A stretch of 64,000 bases of DNA from JABDMH01 sp965223215 (GTDB taxonomy: Bacteria; Bacteroidota; Bacteroidia; Chitinophagales; Saprospiraceae): positions 1,116,001-1,180,000 of the forward strand of contig CBDCVZ010000010.1 of NCBI GenBank assembly GCA_965223215.1, written 5' to 3'. Under the pieces are notes generated by a model that ran no database searches, was not told the origin of the DNA, and saw only the letters and a list, made by a program, of their open reading frames with translations. Position numbers and translations under genes: made by a program. Shown here one piece after another: positions 1 to 8,605 of the stretch (positions within the stretch are counted from its first letter, which is position 1; the number at the start of each line of letters is the position of its first letter).

Positions 1-861
1 GTTCAGGCCATCATCAGCGATGGTTGCGGCACAGATACGCTCTCTATGTCGGTGGTCGTTCAGCCTCCCTTTGTGTCTGAACTGATTTTGGAAAATTTTG
101 ATAAACCAGGTGAAATCCAATTCCATTCGGCTACCGGAAATTTTGTGGATGAAAGCACCAACCCCACACCAAATGATATCAATCCATCCGCACTCTGTGG
201 TCTGTATGACCGAAATGAAAATGAGCTTTTTGATGTCATCTTTTACGACACCGATGTGCTCGAGAACGCATCCCCATACCTCGCAGGAGCCAAAGTGTTG
301 TACCTCGATGTTTACACAGATGCTCCTCCGAATACTTTAATTCTGATCCAGTTTGAAAATGTAGCCCGATCTCAACCTGATAACTATCCCATCGGTAGGA
401 ATAGTAGGTTTCAAGCTAGCACTTCCCTCCAAAATGAATGGCATCGACTAAAATTTGAATTTCTCGATCAACCCGATCAAAATACTTCTCCGACCTCCAT
501 AGATCGGGTGGTCATTTTATTTGGCTCAAATACAAATCTCAACAGTCGATTTTACTTTGACAATTTTGAATCTTATGCCCCCCAGCAGAGTGTAAATACA
601 AAGCATTCGAACCAAAAGACGAGTCAAATTAAGTTGTTCCCCAATCCTTCACTAGATTACCTCAATCTAGAATTATCTGAGCCCAGCCAAGGAATAATCA
701 CCCTCTACAGTGCGACTGGATTTCTGGAAAGAAAAATCGAAACAGCGGCCATAAAAATGAAGCATCTAATCGATATCAGGACGCTTCCGGCTGGCATCCA
801 TATGTTACATTGGCACGATGAGTTTGGGCATGAAAAAATCGTGAAGTTTTTGAAACCCTAA
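1..861 (+). CDS. T9SS type A sorting-domain protein, 5' truncated by window edge
   Basis: The frame is open from base 1, so the gene begins before the window; 286 residues are visible. The first ~20 residues look like the end of a PKD/Ig-like repeat. A beta-rich segment of about 170 residues follows and ends in FDNFESY, in the style of carbohydrate-binding or jelly-roll modules in secreted Bacteroidota proteins. The last ~80 residues form a type A sorting domain (IKLFPNPSLDYLNLEL near its start, then a short GxY/LPAG pattern), which directs export through the outer membrane by T9SS and is cleaved at the surface. The catalytic or adhesive part, if any, lies upstream, so the function cannot be named. 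An internal ATG at 46 is not a credible start. Confidence 0.85.
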   Translation, partial: VQAIISDGCGTDTLSMSVVVQPPFVSELILENFDKPGEIQFHSATGNFVDESTNPTPNDINPSALCGLYDRNENELFDVIFYDTDVLENASPYLAGAKVLYLDVYTDAPPNTLILIQFENVARSQPDNYPIGRNSRFQASTSLQNEWHRLKFEFLDQPDQNTSPTSIDRVVILFGSNTNLNSRFYFDNFESYAPQQSVNTKHSNQKTSQIKLFPNPSLDYLNLELSEPSQGIITLYSATGFLERKIETAAIKMKHLIDIRTLPAGIHMLHWHDEFGHEKIVKFLKP

Positions 862-1048
862 ATCATGCAAGTATTTCTTCAGGCAAGGAATTGTACTAGG
901 AGGTAGATCAACTGCACCATTTATTTCTTTGAGCTAGCCCTTGTACGCTTCCTTGGTTGAGCTGTAGCAGCATGGTGCTCCTTTCGATCATGACCCTAAC
1001 AATACATCCTAATCGAAAGAAAACGTGAGATAGAGATGTCTAGTTTGC

Positions 1049-1270
1049 TCAGAATTTTGGCAGCGTGTGGAAGGAAGTAATCTCGATCACCGTGCCCGAC
1101 ATAAATGCAGATTCCTCGTCAGATACCTTGGCCGTGACACTTACTTCTTCCCCTACGATTTTGAGTTGATTCGGCATATTTATGGGCAAATATTTGATGC
1201 CTCTTTCATCTTCAATGACCCATGCTCCCGTTCCTAAATCATCATAACCTACTGTTCCAGAAATTCTCAT
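1049..1270 (-). CDS. Small conserved-looking protein coupled to the S24 repressor
   Basis: This 73-residue protein has no signal peptide or membrane segment and is predicted all-beta: it opens MRISGTVGYDDLGTGAWVIE and has alternating hydrophobic strands, like a small OB-like barrel. I do not recognise the family. Its ATG (1268-1270) overlaps the TGA stop of the repressor gene (1267-1269) as ATGA, which points to translational coupling and a shared transcript. The context suggests a role linked to the repressor, but nothing in the sequence says what it binds. Confidence 0.7.
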   Translation of the reverse strand: MRISGTVGYDDLGTGAWVIEDERGIKYLPINMPNQLKIVGEEVSVTAKVSDEESAFMSGTVIEITSFHTLPKF

Positions 1271-2094
1271 GTGGCAACCAGTAATTTTTCAAGTTTCTCA
1301 TGCAGTCGATTTATTAACGCTGACTGCTCATCAATGGTTTCATGGAGAGCCACTATTGAGGAGTGCTTTTTTGCATCAGGTAAGGAATGGGAAAAATCTG
1401 AAATGGTTGCTGAGACCATCCAGATTTCCTTGATTTCAGAAATATTCATTCGAACTGGTCGGTAAAATTCATTATCCGAATGTAATTCAAATGAACGATG
1501 CTTCTTGAGATGATTCACCAGTCGCTTGACATACAGTCCTGACTTGGCAACGACTACATAAACGTGATTATCCCGGATGGTATGCATCCAGTGATTTGGC
1601 TCAATAAAATGACAAATGACCTTGTCTCCTGCATTCAAGGTGGGCTCCATACTATCGCCAGCAACATCAAAGGACCGAAAACTACCTTGTGAATATCTGC
1701 GATCGGGCAAATTATAGCATGGCAACTGCTCTATAAAAAAAGGTTCATCTGACTCTTGACTATAGCCGGCCTGTGCTGGTACCGGGATGTGCACAATCCG
1801 CTCATTTTGCTCGGCATCGGTAACTACTGTCAGTACCCGGAGATCATCGCTGCCTCCATCTCCCAACAGTAAGGCACCCTCCCCACAATAGAGGTACATC
1901 GGATTAATTCTAAATTTATCGACAGCCTTCCGAATCAACTCCATGGGAGCGTCTCGCTTGCCCCGGACAATTTCACTTAAATTCTGTGGTTGAAAACCCA
2001 ACATTGTGGCAAACTGCCTGCTTGATTTGACCGCTCCAATTTCCTTGAGGTGATTATGACATTCGACAAATCGCTCGGTCACTACGCTGGGCAT
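1267..2094 (-). CDS. XRE-family repressor with LexA-like S24 peptidase domain
   Basis: Numbering is from the ATG at 2094 (275 residues). An N-terminal helix-turn-helix (about 20-65, with SRQFATMLGFQPQNLSEIVRG) should bind DNA. The S24 domain shows the expected self-cleavage parts: an Ala-Gly site at 109-110 (PAQAGY), the nucleophile Ser148 in AGDSMEPTL and the general base Lys190 in YVKRLV. The last ~30 residues look coiled-coil and are an extension beyond typical LexA. LexA/CI relatives cleave themselves when RecA filaments form, so DNA-damage control is a fair inference. A GTG at 2127 would extend the frame, but an exact -7 element at 2116-2123 lies inside that extension and favours 2094. 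No phage genes are nearby. Confidence 0.85.
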   Translation of the reverse strand: MPSVVTERFVECHNHLKEIGAVKSSRQFATMLGFQPQNLSEIVRGKRDAPMELIRKAVDKFRINPMYLYCGEGALLLGDGGSDDLRVLTVVTDAEQNERIVHIPVPAQAGYSQESDEPFFIEQLPCYNLPDRRYSQGSFRSFDVAGDSMEPTLNAGDKVICHFIEPNHWMHTIRDNHVYVVVAKSGLYVKRLVNHLKKHRSFELHSDNEFYRPVRMNISEIKEIWMVSATISDFSHSLPDAKKHSSIVALHETIDEQSALINRLHEKLEKLLVAT

Positions 2095-2115
2095 GTTGTA
2101 TTCGGTTGAGTTACT

Positions 2116-2123
2116 CAAATATA
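2116..2123 (-). promoter_or_regulatory. Bacteroidota -7 promoter element before the S24 repressor
   Basis: On the minus strand this reads TATATTTG, an exact match to TAnnTTTG, 22 bases before the ATG at 2094. The -33 element is weak. Confidence 0.5.
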
Positions 2124-2193
2124 ACACAAAATCCTAATATGTACACCTGTGAAATAGTGCTATAAGAGCGGGCTTGCAATTGGGAACTGATAG

Positions 2194-2219
2194 TTAGTCC
2201 GTCATACCTGACAAACTAA
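2194..2219 (-). terminator. Imperfect dyad downstream of tpiA
   Basis: TTAGT-CC-GTCA-TACC-TGAC-AA-ACTAA forms a 9 bp stem broken by a 2x2 internal mismatch. It lies 18 bases past the tpiA stop and ~70 bases upstream of the repressor -7 element. There is no T-run on the minus strand, so termination is uncertain; an operator role is the alternative. Confidence 0.3.
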
Positions 2220-2237
2220 GGTCCTAACCGATAACAA

Positions 2238-2984
2238 CTAGGCCTGGATGATGGCAGCAAAATCTTCCGCCTTAAGACTGGCTCCACCTACCAAACCTCC
2301 ATCCACATCGTCCTGATTAAATAGTTCACTTGCATTCGATGGTTTGACGCTGCCTCCGTAGAGAATTTGCATTTTTTCGGATGCCTGGTCACCGTACTTT
2401 TCCTGTACCATCGCCCTGATTTCTCGATGCATCTCCTGTGCTTGCTCTGGAGACGCCGTCACACCAGTGCCTATCGCCCAAATGGGCTCATAAGCGATGA
2501 CGACTTGAGTTAATTGATCTACCGCCAAGTGAAACAATCCGTTTCTAAGCTGGTCCTTCACGTGATTGACGTGTTCGCCAGCATTTCTAATCTCTAGTGA
2601 TTCACCACAACAAAAGATCACCATCATACCTTGGGCGAGAACGCTATCCGTTTTGGCAGCGAGTTGTTCATCGGTCTCATGGAATAGGGCTCGCCTTTCG
2701 GAATGACCAATGATGACCGCATCAATATCAAGAGATCTTAACATCTCAGCCGATACTTCTCCGGTCACGGCGCCACTCGGTTTTTCATGGCAGTTTTGTG
2801 CAGCCACTTTGATGCGACTGTTGGAGACCTTTCTCTTCACTTCCAGTAAATAAATATTGGGTACAGCCAAAATTACATCGGTGGTAGCCGGCACTGCAAC
2901 ATCATCAAGAGCAGCCACAAGAGATAGGGCTTCGGGAAGCGTTTTATTCATCTTCCAGTTTCCAGCAGCGATTCGATTTCTCAT
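2238..2984 (-). CDS. tpiA: Triosephosphate isomerase
   Basis: The enzyme interconverts dihydroxyacetone phosphate and glyceraldehyde 3-phosphate in cytosolic glycolysis/gluconeogenesis. All catalytic landmarks are present (numbering from the ATG at 2984, 248 residues): Lys11 in AAGNWKMNK, His94 in IIGHSERR, Glu166 in AYEPIWAIGTG, then the phosphate-binding YGGSVKPSNA and GLVGGASL near the C-terminus. Length is normal for the family. An upstream in-frame start at 3005 adds seven residues (MKLFEQT) that the family lacks, so MRNRIAAGN is the likelier N-terminus. The gene stands alone, divergent from the DUF1800 gene. Confidence 0.97.
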   Translation of the reverse strand: MRNRIAAGNWKMNKTLPEALSLVAALDDVAVPATTDVILAVPNIYLLEVKRKVSNSRIKVAAQNCHEKPSGAVTGEVSAEMLRSLDIDAVIIGHSERRALFHETDEQLAAKTDSVLAQGMMVIFCCGESLEIRNAGEHVNHVKDQLRNGLFHLAVDQLTQVVIAYEPIWAIGTGVTASPEQAQEMHREIRAMVQEKYGDQASEKMQILYGGSVKPSNASELFNQDDVDGGLVGGASLKAEDFAAIIQA

Positions 2985-3132
2985 AGTTTGTTCAAATAGT
3001 TTCAAATAAAAAGTAGGTTATTTCTCAAACAATCCGTTGATAAGTTGGATCATCTATCTAGGCGCGCAAGTTTAGGTACAAATTTTGAGAAACTGAAGCA
3101 TATCGCTGACTTATCTAAATCTACTTCTAAAA

Positions 3133-4758
3133 ATGAAAGAGACTTCGCAGGTACTTTTGGCGGAAGGTCGAAACCTACAGACGGGTATTGCTCCATATCA
3201 AGGTGAATGGACCAGAAAACAACAAATCCATCTTCTTCGGCGCACGCTCTTTGGATTTACCACCGACAATTTGAAGGAAATCGAAAACTTAGATTTGTCG
3301 GCTACGGTGGAGAGGCTTTTAAAACCAACCCCCAATCCAAATCCTCCGGTTAATGATTACAATGATGAAGACTTGACCGACCCCAACGTTAAAGCGGGAG
3401 AAACTTGGATTGAAGATGCCAGTCGACAGGATGCTAATCTGGTTAGCCGTCGGGTGGTGTCACTAAAGCGTTGGTGGTTAACCTGCATCATGGAGCAACC
3501 ATTGTCGCTTCATGAAAAGATGATCTATTTTTGGCACAACCACCTGGCCACCCAAGCTTGGGAGGTTTTTTGGCCGAATAGAACATATGATCATTTTGAA
3601 ATTCTGCGTGCCGAGGCCTTTGGTAACTTCAAGGAAATGGTGCGATCCATTACCATTGATCCACATATGCTTCTTTATCTCAATGGAGCGGCCAACAATA
3701 AATATGCACCAGATGAAAATTATGCTCGTGAGTTGCAAGAGCTCTTCTGTATTGGCAAAGGGCCTGATGCCAATTTTACCGAAGCTGATGTGCAACAAGC
3801 TGCCCGTGTACTAACTGGCCATTCAATTGACTGGGAGCAAGGAGGGCACTATTTGTACAGGCCTTACTGGCATGATGAGGGAGATAAACAATTTTCAGCC
3901 TTTTACAACAATCGGCTCATCGAAGGCCGTTCCGGTGATGAGGGCCGTAACGAAGTCAATGACCTCATTGAAATGATTTTTGAAAACAATGAAGTTGCCT
4001 CGTTCCTGGTCCGCAAAGTGTATCGTGTATTCGTTCATTCTGGCATCGATGATCAAGTAGAATCCGATGTGATTGCACCATTGGCCCAAATCTTTCGTGA
4101 CAACGATTACGAAATCAAACCGGTACTCCGCGCTTTACTGATGAGCGAACACTTTTATGATCAAGCAAATCACGGCGCCTCCATCAAGAGTCCACTCGAT
4201 TTTCTCGTAGGATTCTGGCGTTCTTTTGGTGTTGAGATGCCGACTCAGGCCAGTCCGGAAAACATCAGAGACATCAAGAACAGTCTTCATTGGAGTATGA
4301 GCAATATAGGTCTTGAGGTTATGGATCCACCGAATGTGGCCGGATATGCTGCTTATTATCAGATTCCTCAGTTTGATAAACACTGGATTAGTACCAACAC
4401 CATTACGAGTAGAGCACTTCAAACCGATTCATTTGTATTCTGGGGTTTTTGGTCTCAGAGTCTATTGACCAACGTCGATCTCATTAGCTACCTCAAACAA
4501 CTGGACCATCCAGAAGATCCAGTTCAACTCATCGATGACATCAGCGAACGCCATATGGGTATTGAGTTGACCCCTGAAGTAAAAGCAAACATGCTCGCAA
4601 TCTTATTGAGTGGTCAACAGACCAACAGTTATTGGACCAATGCCTGGTTTGATCATCTTGACGACCCCGGCAATGCGATGAAGAAGGAGATCGTTCAATC
4701 TCGACTTAAGGTGATGTTCCAATTCTTTTTTCAACGCTCCGAATTTCAACTTTTCTAG
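3133..4758 (+). CDS. DUF1800 domain-containing protein
   Basis: A 541-residue protein of the DUF1800 family. Recognisable family segments are the N-terminal LLRRTLFGFT near residue 35, MIYFWHNHLATQ near 130-141, and NYARELQELFCIGKG followed by the ARVLTGHSID segment near 196-235. No clear signal peptide is visible, although DUF1800 proteins are often exported. It is followed 28 bp later by a DUF1501 protein, the usual partner across Bacteroidota and Planctomycetota, so the two probably act in one process. The biochemical function of DUF1800 is not established as far as I know. Confidence 0.9.
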   Translation: MKETSQVLLAEGRNLQTGIAPYQGEWTRKQQIHLLRRTLFGFTTDNLKEIENLDLSATVERLLKPTPNPNPPVNDYNDEDLTDPNVKAGETWIEDASRQDANLVSRRVVSLKRWWLTCIMEQPLSLHEKMIYFWHNHLATQAWEVFWPNRTYDHFEILRAEAFGNFKEMVRSITIDPHMLLYLNGAANNKYAPDENYARELQELFCIGKGPDANFTEADVQQAARVLTGHSIDWEQGGHYLYRPYWHDEGDKQFSAFYNNRLIEGRSGDEGRNEVNDLIEMIFENNEVASFLVRKVYRVFVHSGIDDQVESDVIAPLAQIFRDNDYEIKPVLRALLMSEHFYDQANHGASIKSPLDFLVGFWRSFGVEMPTQASPENIRDIKNSLHWSMSNIGLEVMDPPNVAGYAAYYQIPQFDKHWISTNTITSRALQTDSFVFWGFWSQSLLTNVDLISYLKQLDHPEDPVQLIDDISERHMGIELTPEVKANMLAILLSGQQTNSYWTNAWFDHLDDPGNAMKKEIVQSRLKVMFQFFFQRSEFQLF

Positions 4759-4786
4759 TTCTAATCACCTAACTAATCGACTGATC

Positions 4787-6364
4787 ATGAAAAGAAGATC
4801 TTTTCTCCGGCATACCACTCGAACCGCTTTGATCCCTCCTATGCTGGGAGGACTCGGCGTCCATGCGATGGCCAAGTCACCACTCCTGAGTTCACTTTAT
4901 CACGAACTGGAAGAAACCGACAAAGTGTTGGTTCTGGTATATTTAGCGGGTGGTAATGATGGCTTAAATACGGTGGTACCCATCGACCAATATGGTCGAT
5001 TGATGAATGCACGCAAGGAAGTAATTCTACCAGAAAACAGCCTACTCGATCTAGAAGGTGTGGATCAGGCAAAGCTTCACCCAGCCCTGACCGGATTTCG
5101 AAATCTCTACAACGAGGGGAAATTGGCCATTGTTCAAAATGTGGGATATCCGGAGCAGAACTTTTCTCACTTTAGATCTACCGACATCTGGATGACCGCT
5201 GCAGATGCAAATGAGGTGATTCCTAGTGGGTGGCTGGGTCGCTATTTGAATGAAGAATATCCTAATTATCCCCAAGAGTATCCGAATCAGGATGTTCCGG
5301 ATCCACTGGCCATCGAAATCGGTTACAACCTCTCGGTGGCATTTCAAGGCCCTGTCACTGGGATGGGTATGGTAGTTGGTGACCCAGAGTGGTTTTACCA
5401 ACTCGTGAACAACCGTGAAGAACCAGCTCCAGATAGCAAGGCAGGCGATAAATTGCGGTACATCCGCTTAGTAACCAAGCAGTCTCAAGTCTATGGCGAG
5501 GTGATCAAGAATGCCGCCACCAAGGTACAGCAGCAGTCGACCTACCCAGAAAACGAAATGTCTGAACAATTGAAGATTGTAGCGCGCCTGATTGCGGGCG
5601 GACTGCAGACCAGACTCTATATGGTCAGTCTAAATGGTTTTGATACCCACGATCAGCAGGTTGTGGCGGGTGATCACACGACTGGTGAACATGCCAACCT
5701 CCTGCAAGAATTAGGTTCCTCTGTAGAGGCCTTTATCAAGGACCTTAAATACCTGGGCATTCAAGATCGTGTGCTGGGAGCCACTTTTTCAGAATTCGGA
5801 CGGCGCATTATTTCAAATGCCAGCACCGGCACAGATCATGGCGCTGCGGCACCCCTCTTTGTTTTCGGGGAGCATGTAGCAGGCGGTATTTATGGATCTA
5901 ATCCAATTATTCCAGACATGCCCGGCGTGGAGGACAATTTGCCCATGAACGTTGACTTTCGCCAGGTCTATCAGACCATTCTTCAGCATTGGTTTTGTGT
6001 TGAACCCTCCGGTATCCAATCCGCCTTCAACAAGGATTTCGGGACGATTCCCTTTATAGAGAGTAGCCCTTGTCTGAGCACACATACTCGAGATCTAAAC
6101 CAAGCTGCCGGAAAATCATATGTTGATAACTTCCCCAATCCGTTTCGAGAAAAGACGACCATCCGCTTTGAATCAAATGGCAATCCATTGCAAGTGAGAA
6201 TCATGGATCTTCAGGGTCGAGTTGTAGATGTGCTTGCATCAGGAACCTACCCAAAGGGGCCCCATGAAGTAATCTGGCATTCCGAGCAAAATCCGGCAGG
6301 AACTTACTTTGCATCTTACCAGACCCAGTTAATACAGCAATCTAAGACCCTGCTTCGTTTGTAG
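4787..6364 (+). CDS. DUF1501 protein with Tat-like leader and T9SS sorting tail
   Basis: 525 residues. The N-terminus has a twin-arginine motif (KRRSFLR, residues 2-8) and a hydrophobic stretch, consistent with Tat export. The DUF1501 core starts with LVYLAGGNDGLNTVVP near residue 50, and DTHDQQ and TFSEFGRRI lie further on; the family is related to the sulfatase/alkaline-phosphatase fold. Residues ~445-525 form a type A sorting domain (YVDNFPNPFREKTTIRF near its start), so the mature protein should reach the cell surface. It lies 28 bp after the DUF1800 gene, almost certainly in the same operon. Substrate unknown. Confidence 0.9.
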   Translation: MKRRSFLRHTTRTALIPPMLGGLGVHAMAKSPLLSSLYHELEETDKVLVLVYLAGGNDGLNTVVPIDQYGRLMNARKEVILPENSLLDLEGVDQAKLHPALTGFRNLYNEGKLAIVQNVGYPEQNFSHFRSTDIWMTAADANEVIPSGWLGRYLNEEYPNYPQEYPNQDVPDPLAIEIGYNLSVAFQGPVTGMGMVVGDPEWFYQLVNNREEPAPDSKAGDKLRYIRLVTKQSQVYGEVIKNAATKVQQQSTYPENEMSEQLKIVARLIAGGLQTRLYMVSLNGFDTHDQQVVAGDHTTGEHANLLQELGSSVEAFIKDLKYLGIQDRVLGATFSEFGRRIISNASTGTDHGAAAPLFVFGEHVAGGIYGSNPIIPDMPGVEDNLPMNVDFRQVYQTILQHWFCVEPSGIQSAFNKDFGTIPFIESSPCLSTHTRDLNQAAGKSYVDNFPNPFREKTTIRFESNGNPLQVRIMDLQGRVVDVLASGTYPKGPHEVIWHSEQNPAGTYFASYQTQLIQQSKTLLRL

Positions 6365-6385
6365 GGTCGCTTACTTAGGGCGACC
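6365..6385. terminator. Short hairpin between convergent genes
   Basis: GGTCGC and GCGACC can pair around a 9-base loop. The hairpin starts one base after the DUF1501 stop and covers the end of the Nif3-like gene. There is no T-tract, so it is only a candidate bidirectional terminator. Confidence 0.3.
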
Positions 6386-7268
6386 ACAAGGGATTGCCGG
6401 CAGGAATATGCTCTATGGGTACGTCAGGGATAAATGACTTTAGCCACTCGGCACAATACCTCATGCCAGCCTCTTCGGAGTCTGCATGACCCATGACAAT
6501 GAGCGCTTTATTTTTACCTTGAATTTGGGCATCACGTACATACTCCACGGTTTCCCATTCTCTTACTTCACCAGCTATTAACAACTCAACATCATCTCTT
6601 CCAAGCAATCCAATTTCGTTGGCGGCACCATGAGCACCTACCGAAAGGCCTACCTTGGTAAAGGACATGCTTGGCAACCCAACCACCCTGATGGTGCTGC
6701 TTTGATAATGGGCTTTGAGGTATTCAGCCATGTCTCCTAAAGTCGTCGATGGCATCTTAAAGACCATTTTCTCACTCGTTTGAAATGCCTTCCAACCCAA
6801 ATCATTAATCACCCCTGCGTAGATCCCATCCGGACTGGTGCGATGGAGGTGATCATGAAACCTAAAGATCATGAGCTCGTGTTCGCGAATGTATTCCAGC
6901 TTGTATTGGTAAACTGATTTATCCTCAACCATCTCTCTAGTATCCAGATGGTTATAAAATGTAGGTTCATGTGTTACTATAAGGTTTAGTCCCTTTGCTA
7001 CGGCTTTTTCAAGTACAGCCTGAGTGGCCATGAAAGTAGTAGCAATGCCGGTCACCCGCTTGGCTGGATTACCCTCTTTAAATGTATCCACTGTTTCATC
7101 TGCCCAGGGACAGGTCACCTTCGATTTTACCAAACTCAAAAAGTCATTTCCAGACAAACTATTTACCGTGTTTGAAACAGAGTACACCGGTGGTGGTTGC
7201 TGGGTCGACTTTGCCGTACAACCGACCATGGCAAATAAACAGAGTATAGCATAGTTTCTCAAAATCAT
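6375..7268 (-). CDS. Nif3-like dinuclear-metal protein with lipoprotein leader
   Basis: 297 residues. After a short leader ending AMVGC (Cys17, probable lipidation site), the protein matches the Nif3/YbgI family, which forms hexameric toroids with a two-metal centre. Probable metal ligands lie in IVTHEPTFYNH, FRFHDHLHRT and the C-terminal MGHADSEEAG. Family members are usually cytosolic, have no signal sequence and have no settled function. Here the leader implies anchoring in the periplasm or outer membrane, which is unusual. It diverges from lysA. Confidence 0.8.
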   Translation of the reverse strand: MILRNYAILCLFAMVGCTAKSTQQPPPVYSVSNTVNSLSGNDFLSLVKSKVTCPWADETVDTFKEGNPAKRVTGIATTFMATQAVLEKAVAKGLNLIVTHEPTFYNHLDTREMVEDKSVYQYKLEYIREHELMIFRFHDHLHRTSPDGIYAGVINDLGWKAFQTSEKMVFKMPSTTLGDMAEYLKAHYQSSTIRVVGLPSMSFTKVGLSVGAHGAANEIGLLGRDDVELLIAGEVREWETVEYVRDAQIQGKNKALIVMGHADSEEAGMRYCAEWLKSFIPDVPIEHIPAGNPLWSP

Positions 7269-7365
7269 GATTTGATCGTTTTACCAATGATATTGAAGCT
7301 AAGGAAAGATCGGGAGAATGAAATTCCATTTCGATGCTATCTTAGCCGCTCAAAAGAAAATCGAC

Positions 7366-8604
7366 ATGCAATTAGAAGGCAATCAATTTCAAATCCAAGG
7401 CATTCCAGTCTTATCACTTGGCGAGAAATATGGGTTACCACTCTTTGTCTATGATGCTGATGTCATAGCCAGGCAATTTAACACCCTGAGCGATGCTTTT
7501 GAAGTCAAAAACATAAAATTTAATTACGCCTGTAAAGCGCTTTCCAATGTCTCGATTCTCCGCCTCATGAAATCGCTTGGGGCTGGTATTGATGCAGTGT
7601 CCATCGGAGAAATCCGATTGAGCCTGAGCGCAGGTTTTCAGCCCCACGAAATTGTATACACACCCAGTTCAGTTTCTTTTGAAGAATACGAGCAAGCCAT
7701 CGCCTTGGGTGTAAGAATAAATGTTGACAATCTGGAAATCCTCACCAGACTGGCTCAGAGTCACCCCAACCAACCGCTCTGCGTCCGGATTAATCCGCAT
7801 ATTATGGCAGGGGGAAATCGCAAGATCTCGGTGGGACATATTGATTCTAAATTTGGAATTTCCATACATCAACTTCCGTCGTTAGTTGAAACCGTCAAAT
7901 CAAATCAAATCAATATTGAGGGTGTGCACATGCACACTGGATCAGACATATTGGATGTGAGCGTATTTCTGAGGGCTACGGACATCCTTTTCGAAGCTGC
8001 CAAGCACTTTCCCGACATCGCTTACATTGATTTTGGCAGTGGCTTTAAGGTAAAGTACAAGTCAGATGATATTGAAACGGACATTGCTTTGTTCGGAAAG
8101 GCGATGAGTGACAAATTTGCTGCCTTCTGCAAGAAAAGGGGTCGTGATATTCAACTGATGTTTGAACCTGGGAAATACTTGGTCTCAGAAAGTGGTTATT
8201 TCTTGGCAAAAACGAATGTCGTCAAGCAAACCCCGTCACAACTATTTGCCGGGATCGATAGTGGATTCAATCACCTCATTCGACCCATGTTTTACGATTC
8301 TTACCACACCATCGAAAACGCAACCGCTCCGTTAGGTGAAAAGAAAATCTACTCGGTCGTCGGTTACATTTGTGAAACCGACACCTTCGCATGGAATCGT
8401 CCCATAGCCCAAATCCATGCTGGTGATACACTTGTTTTTCGAAATGCTGGCGCCTACTGCTTTATGATGGCCTCCAACTATAATTCTCGCCCACGTCCGG
8501 CTGAGGTCCTACTTTATCAGGGACGTGACTACCTGATCCGAAAGGCTGAAAAATATGAAGACTTGACGCGACACCTCGTGGATCCAAGCATTCCGTTTGG
8601 TTGA
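7366..8604 (+). CDS. lysA: Diaminopimelate decarboxylase
   Basis: Catalyses the last step of lysine synthesis, PLP-dependent decarboxylation of meso-diaminopimelate. The PLP Lys is residue 57 (NYACKALSN, counted from 7366). GVHMHTGSDI, the phosphate-binding FGSGFKVKY, EPGKYLVSESG and the C-terminal AGAYCFMMASNYN are all in place. I chose the ATG at 7366 because MQLEGNQFQIQGIPV aligns with the normal start of Bacteroidota LysA; an ATG at 7318 would add 16 residues. It is convergent with the PAP2 gene, with one base between the stops. Confidence 0.93.
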   Translation: MQLEGNQFQIQGIPVLSLGEKYGLPLFVYDADVIARQFNTLSDAFEVKNIKFNYACKALSNVSILRLMKSLGAGIDAVSIGEIRLSLSAGFQPHEIVYTPSSVSFEEYEQAIALGVRINVDNLEILTRLAQSHPNQPLCVRINPHIMAGGNRKISVGHIDSKFGISIHQLPSLVETVKSNQINIEGVHMHTGSDILDVSVFLRATDILFEAAKHFPDIAYIDFGSGFKVKYKSDDIETDIALFGKAMSDKFAAFCKKRGRDIQLMFEPGKYLVSESGYFLAKTNVVKQTPSQLFAGIDSGFNHLIRPMFYDSYHTIENATAPLGEKKIYSVVGYICETDTFAWNRPIAQIHAGDTLVFRNAGAYCFMMASNYNSRPRPAEVLLYQGRDYLIRKAEKYEDLTRHLVDPSIPFG

Positions 8605-8605
8605 G

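Noticed and set aside
1267..2094. Prophage remnant
   Set aside because: No integrase, structural or lysis genes; neighbours are core metabolism.
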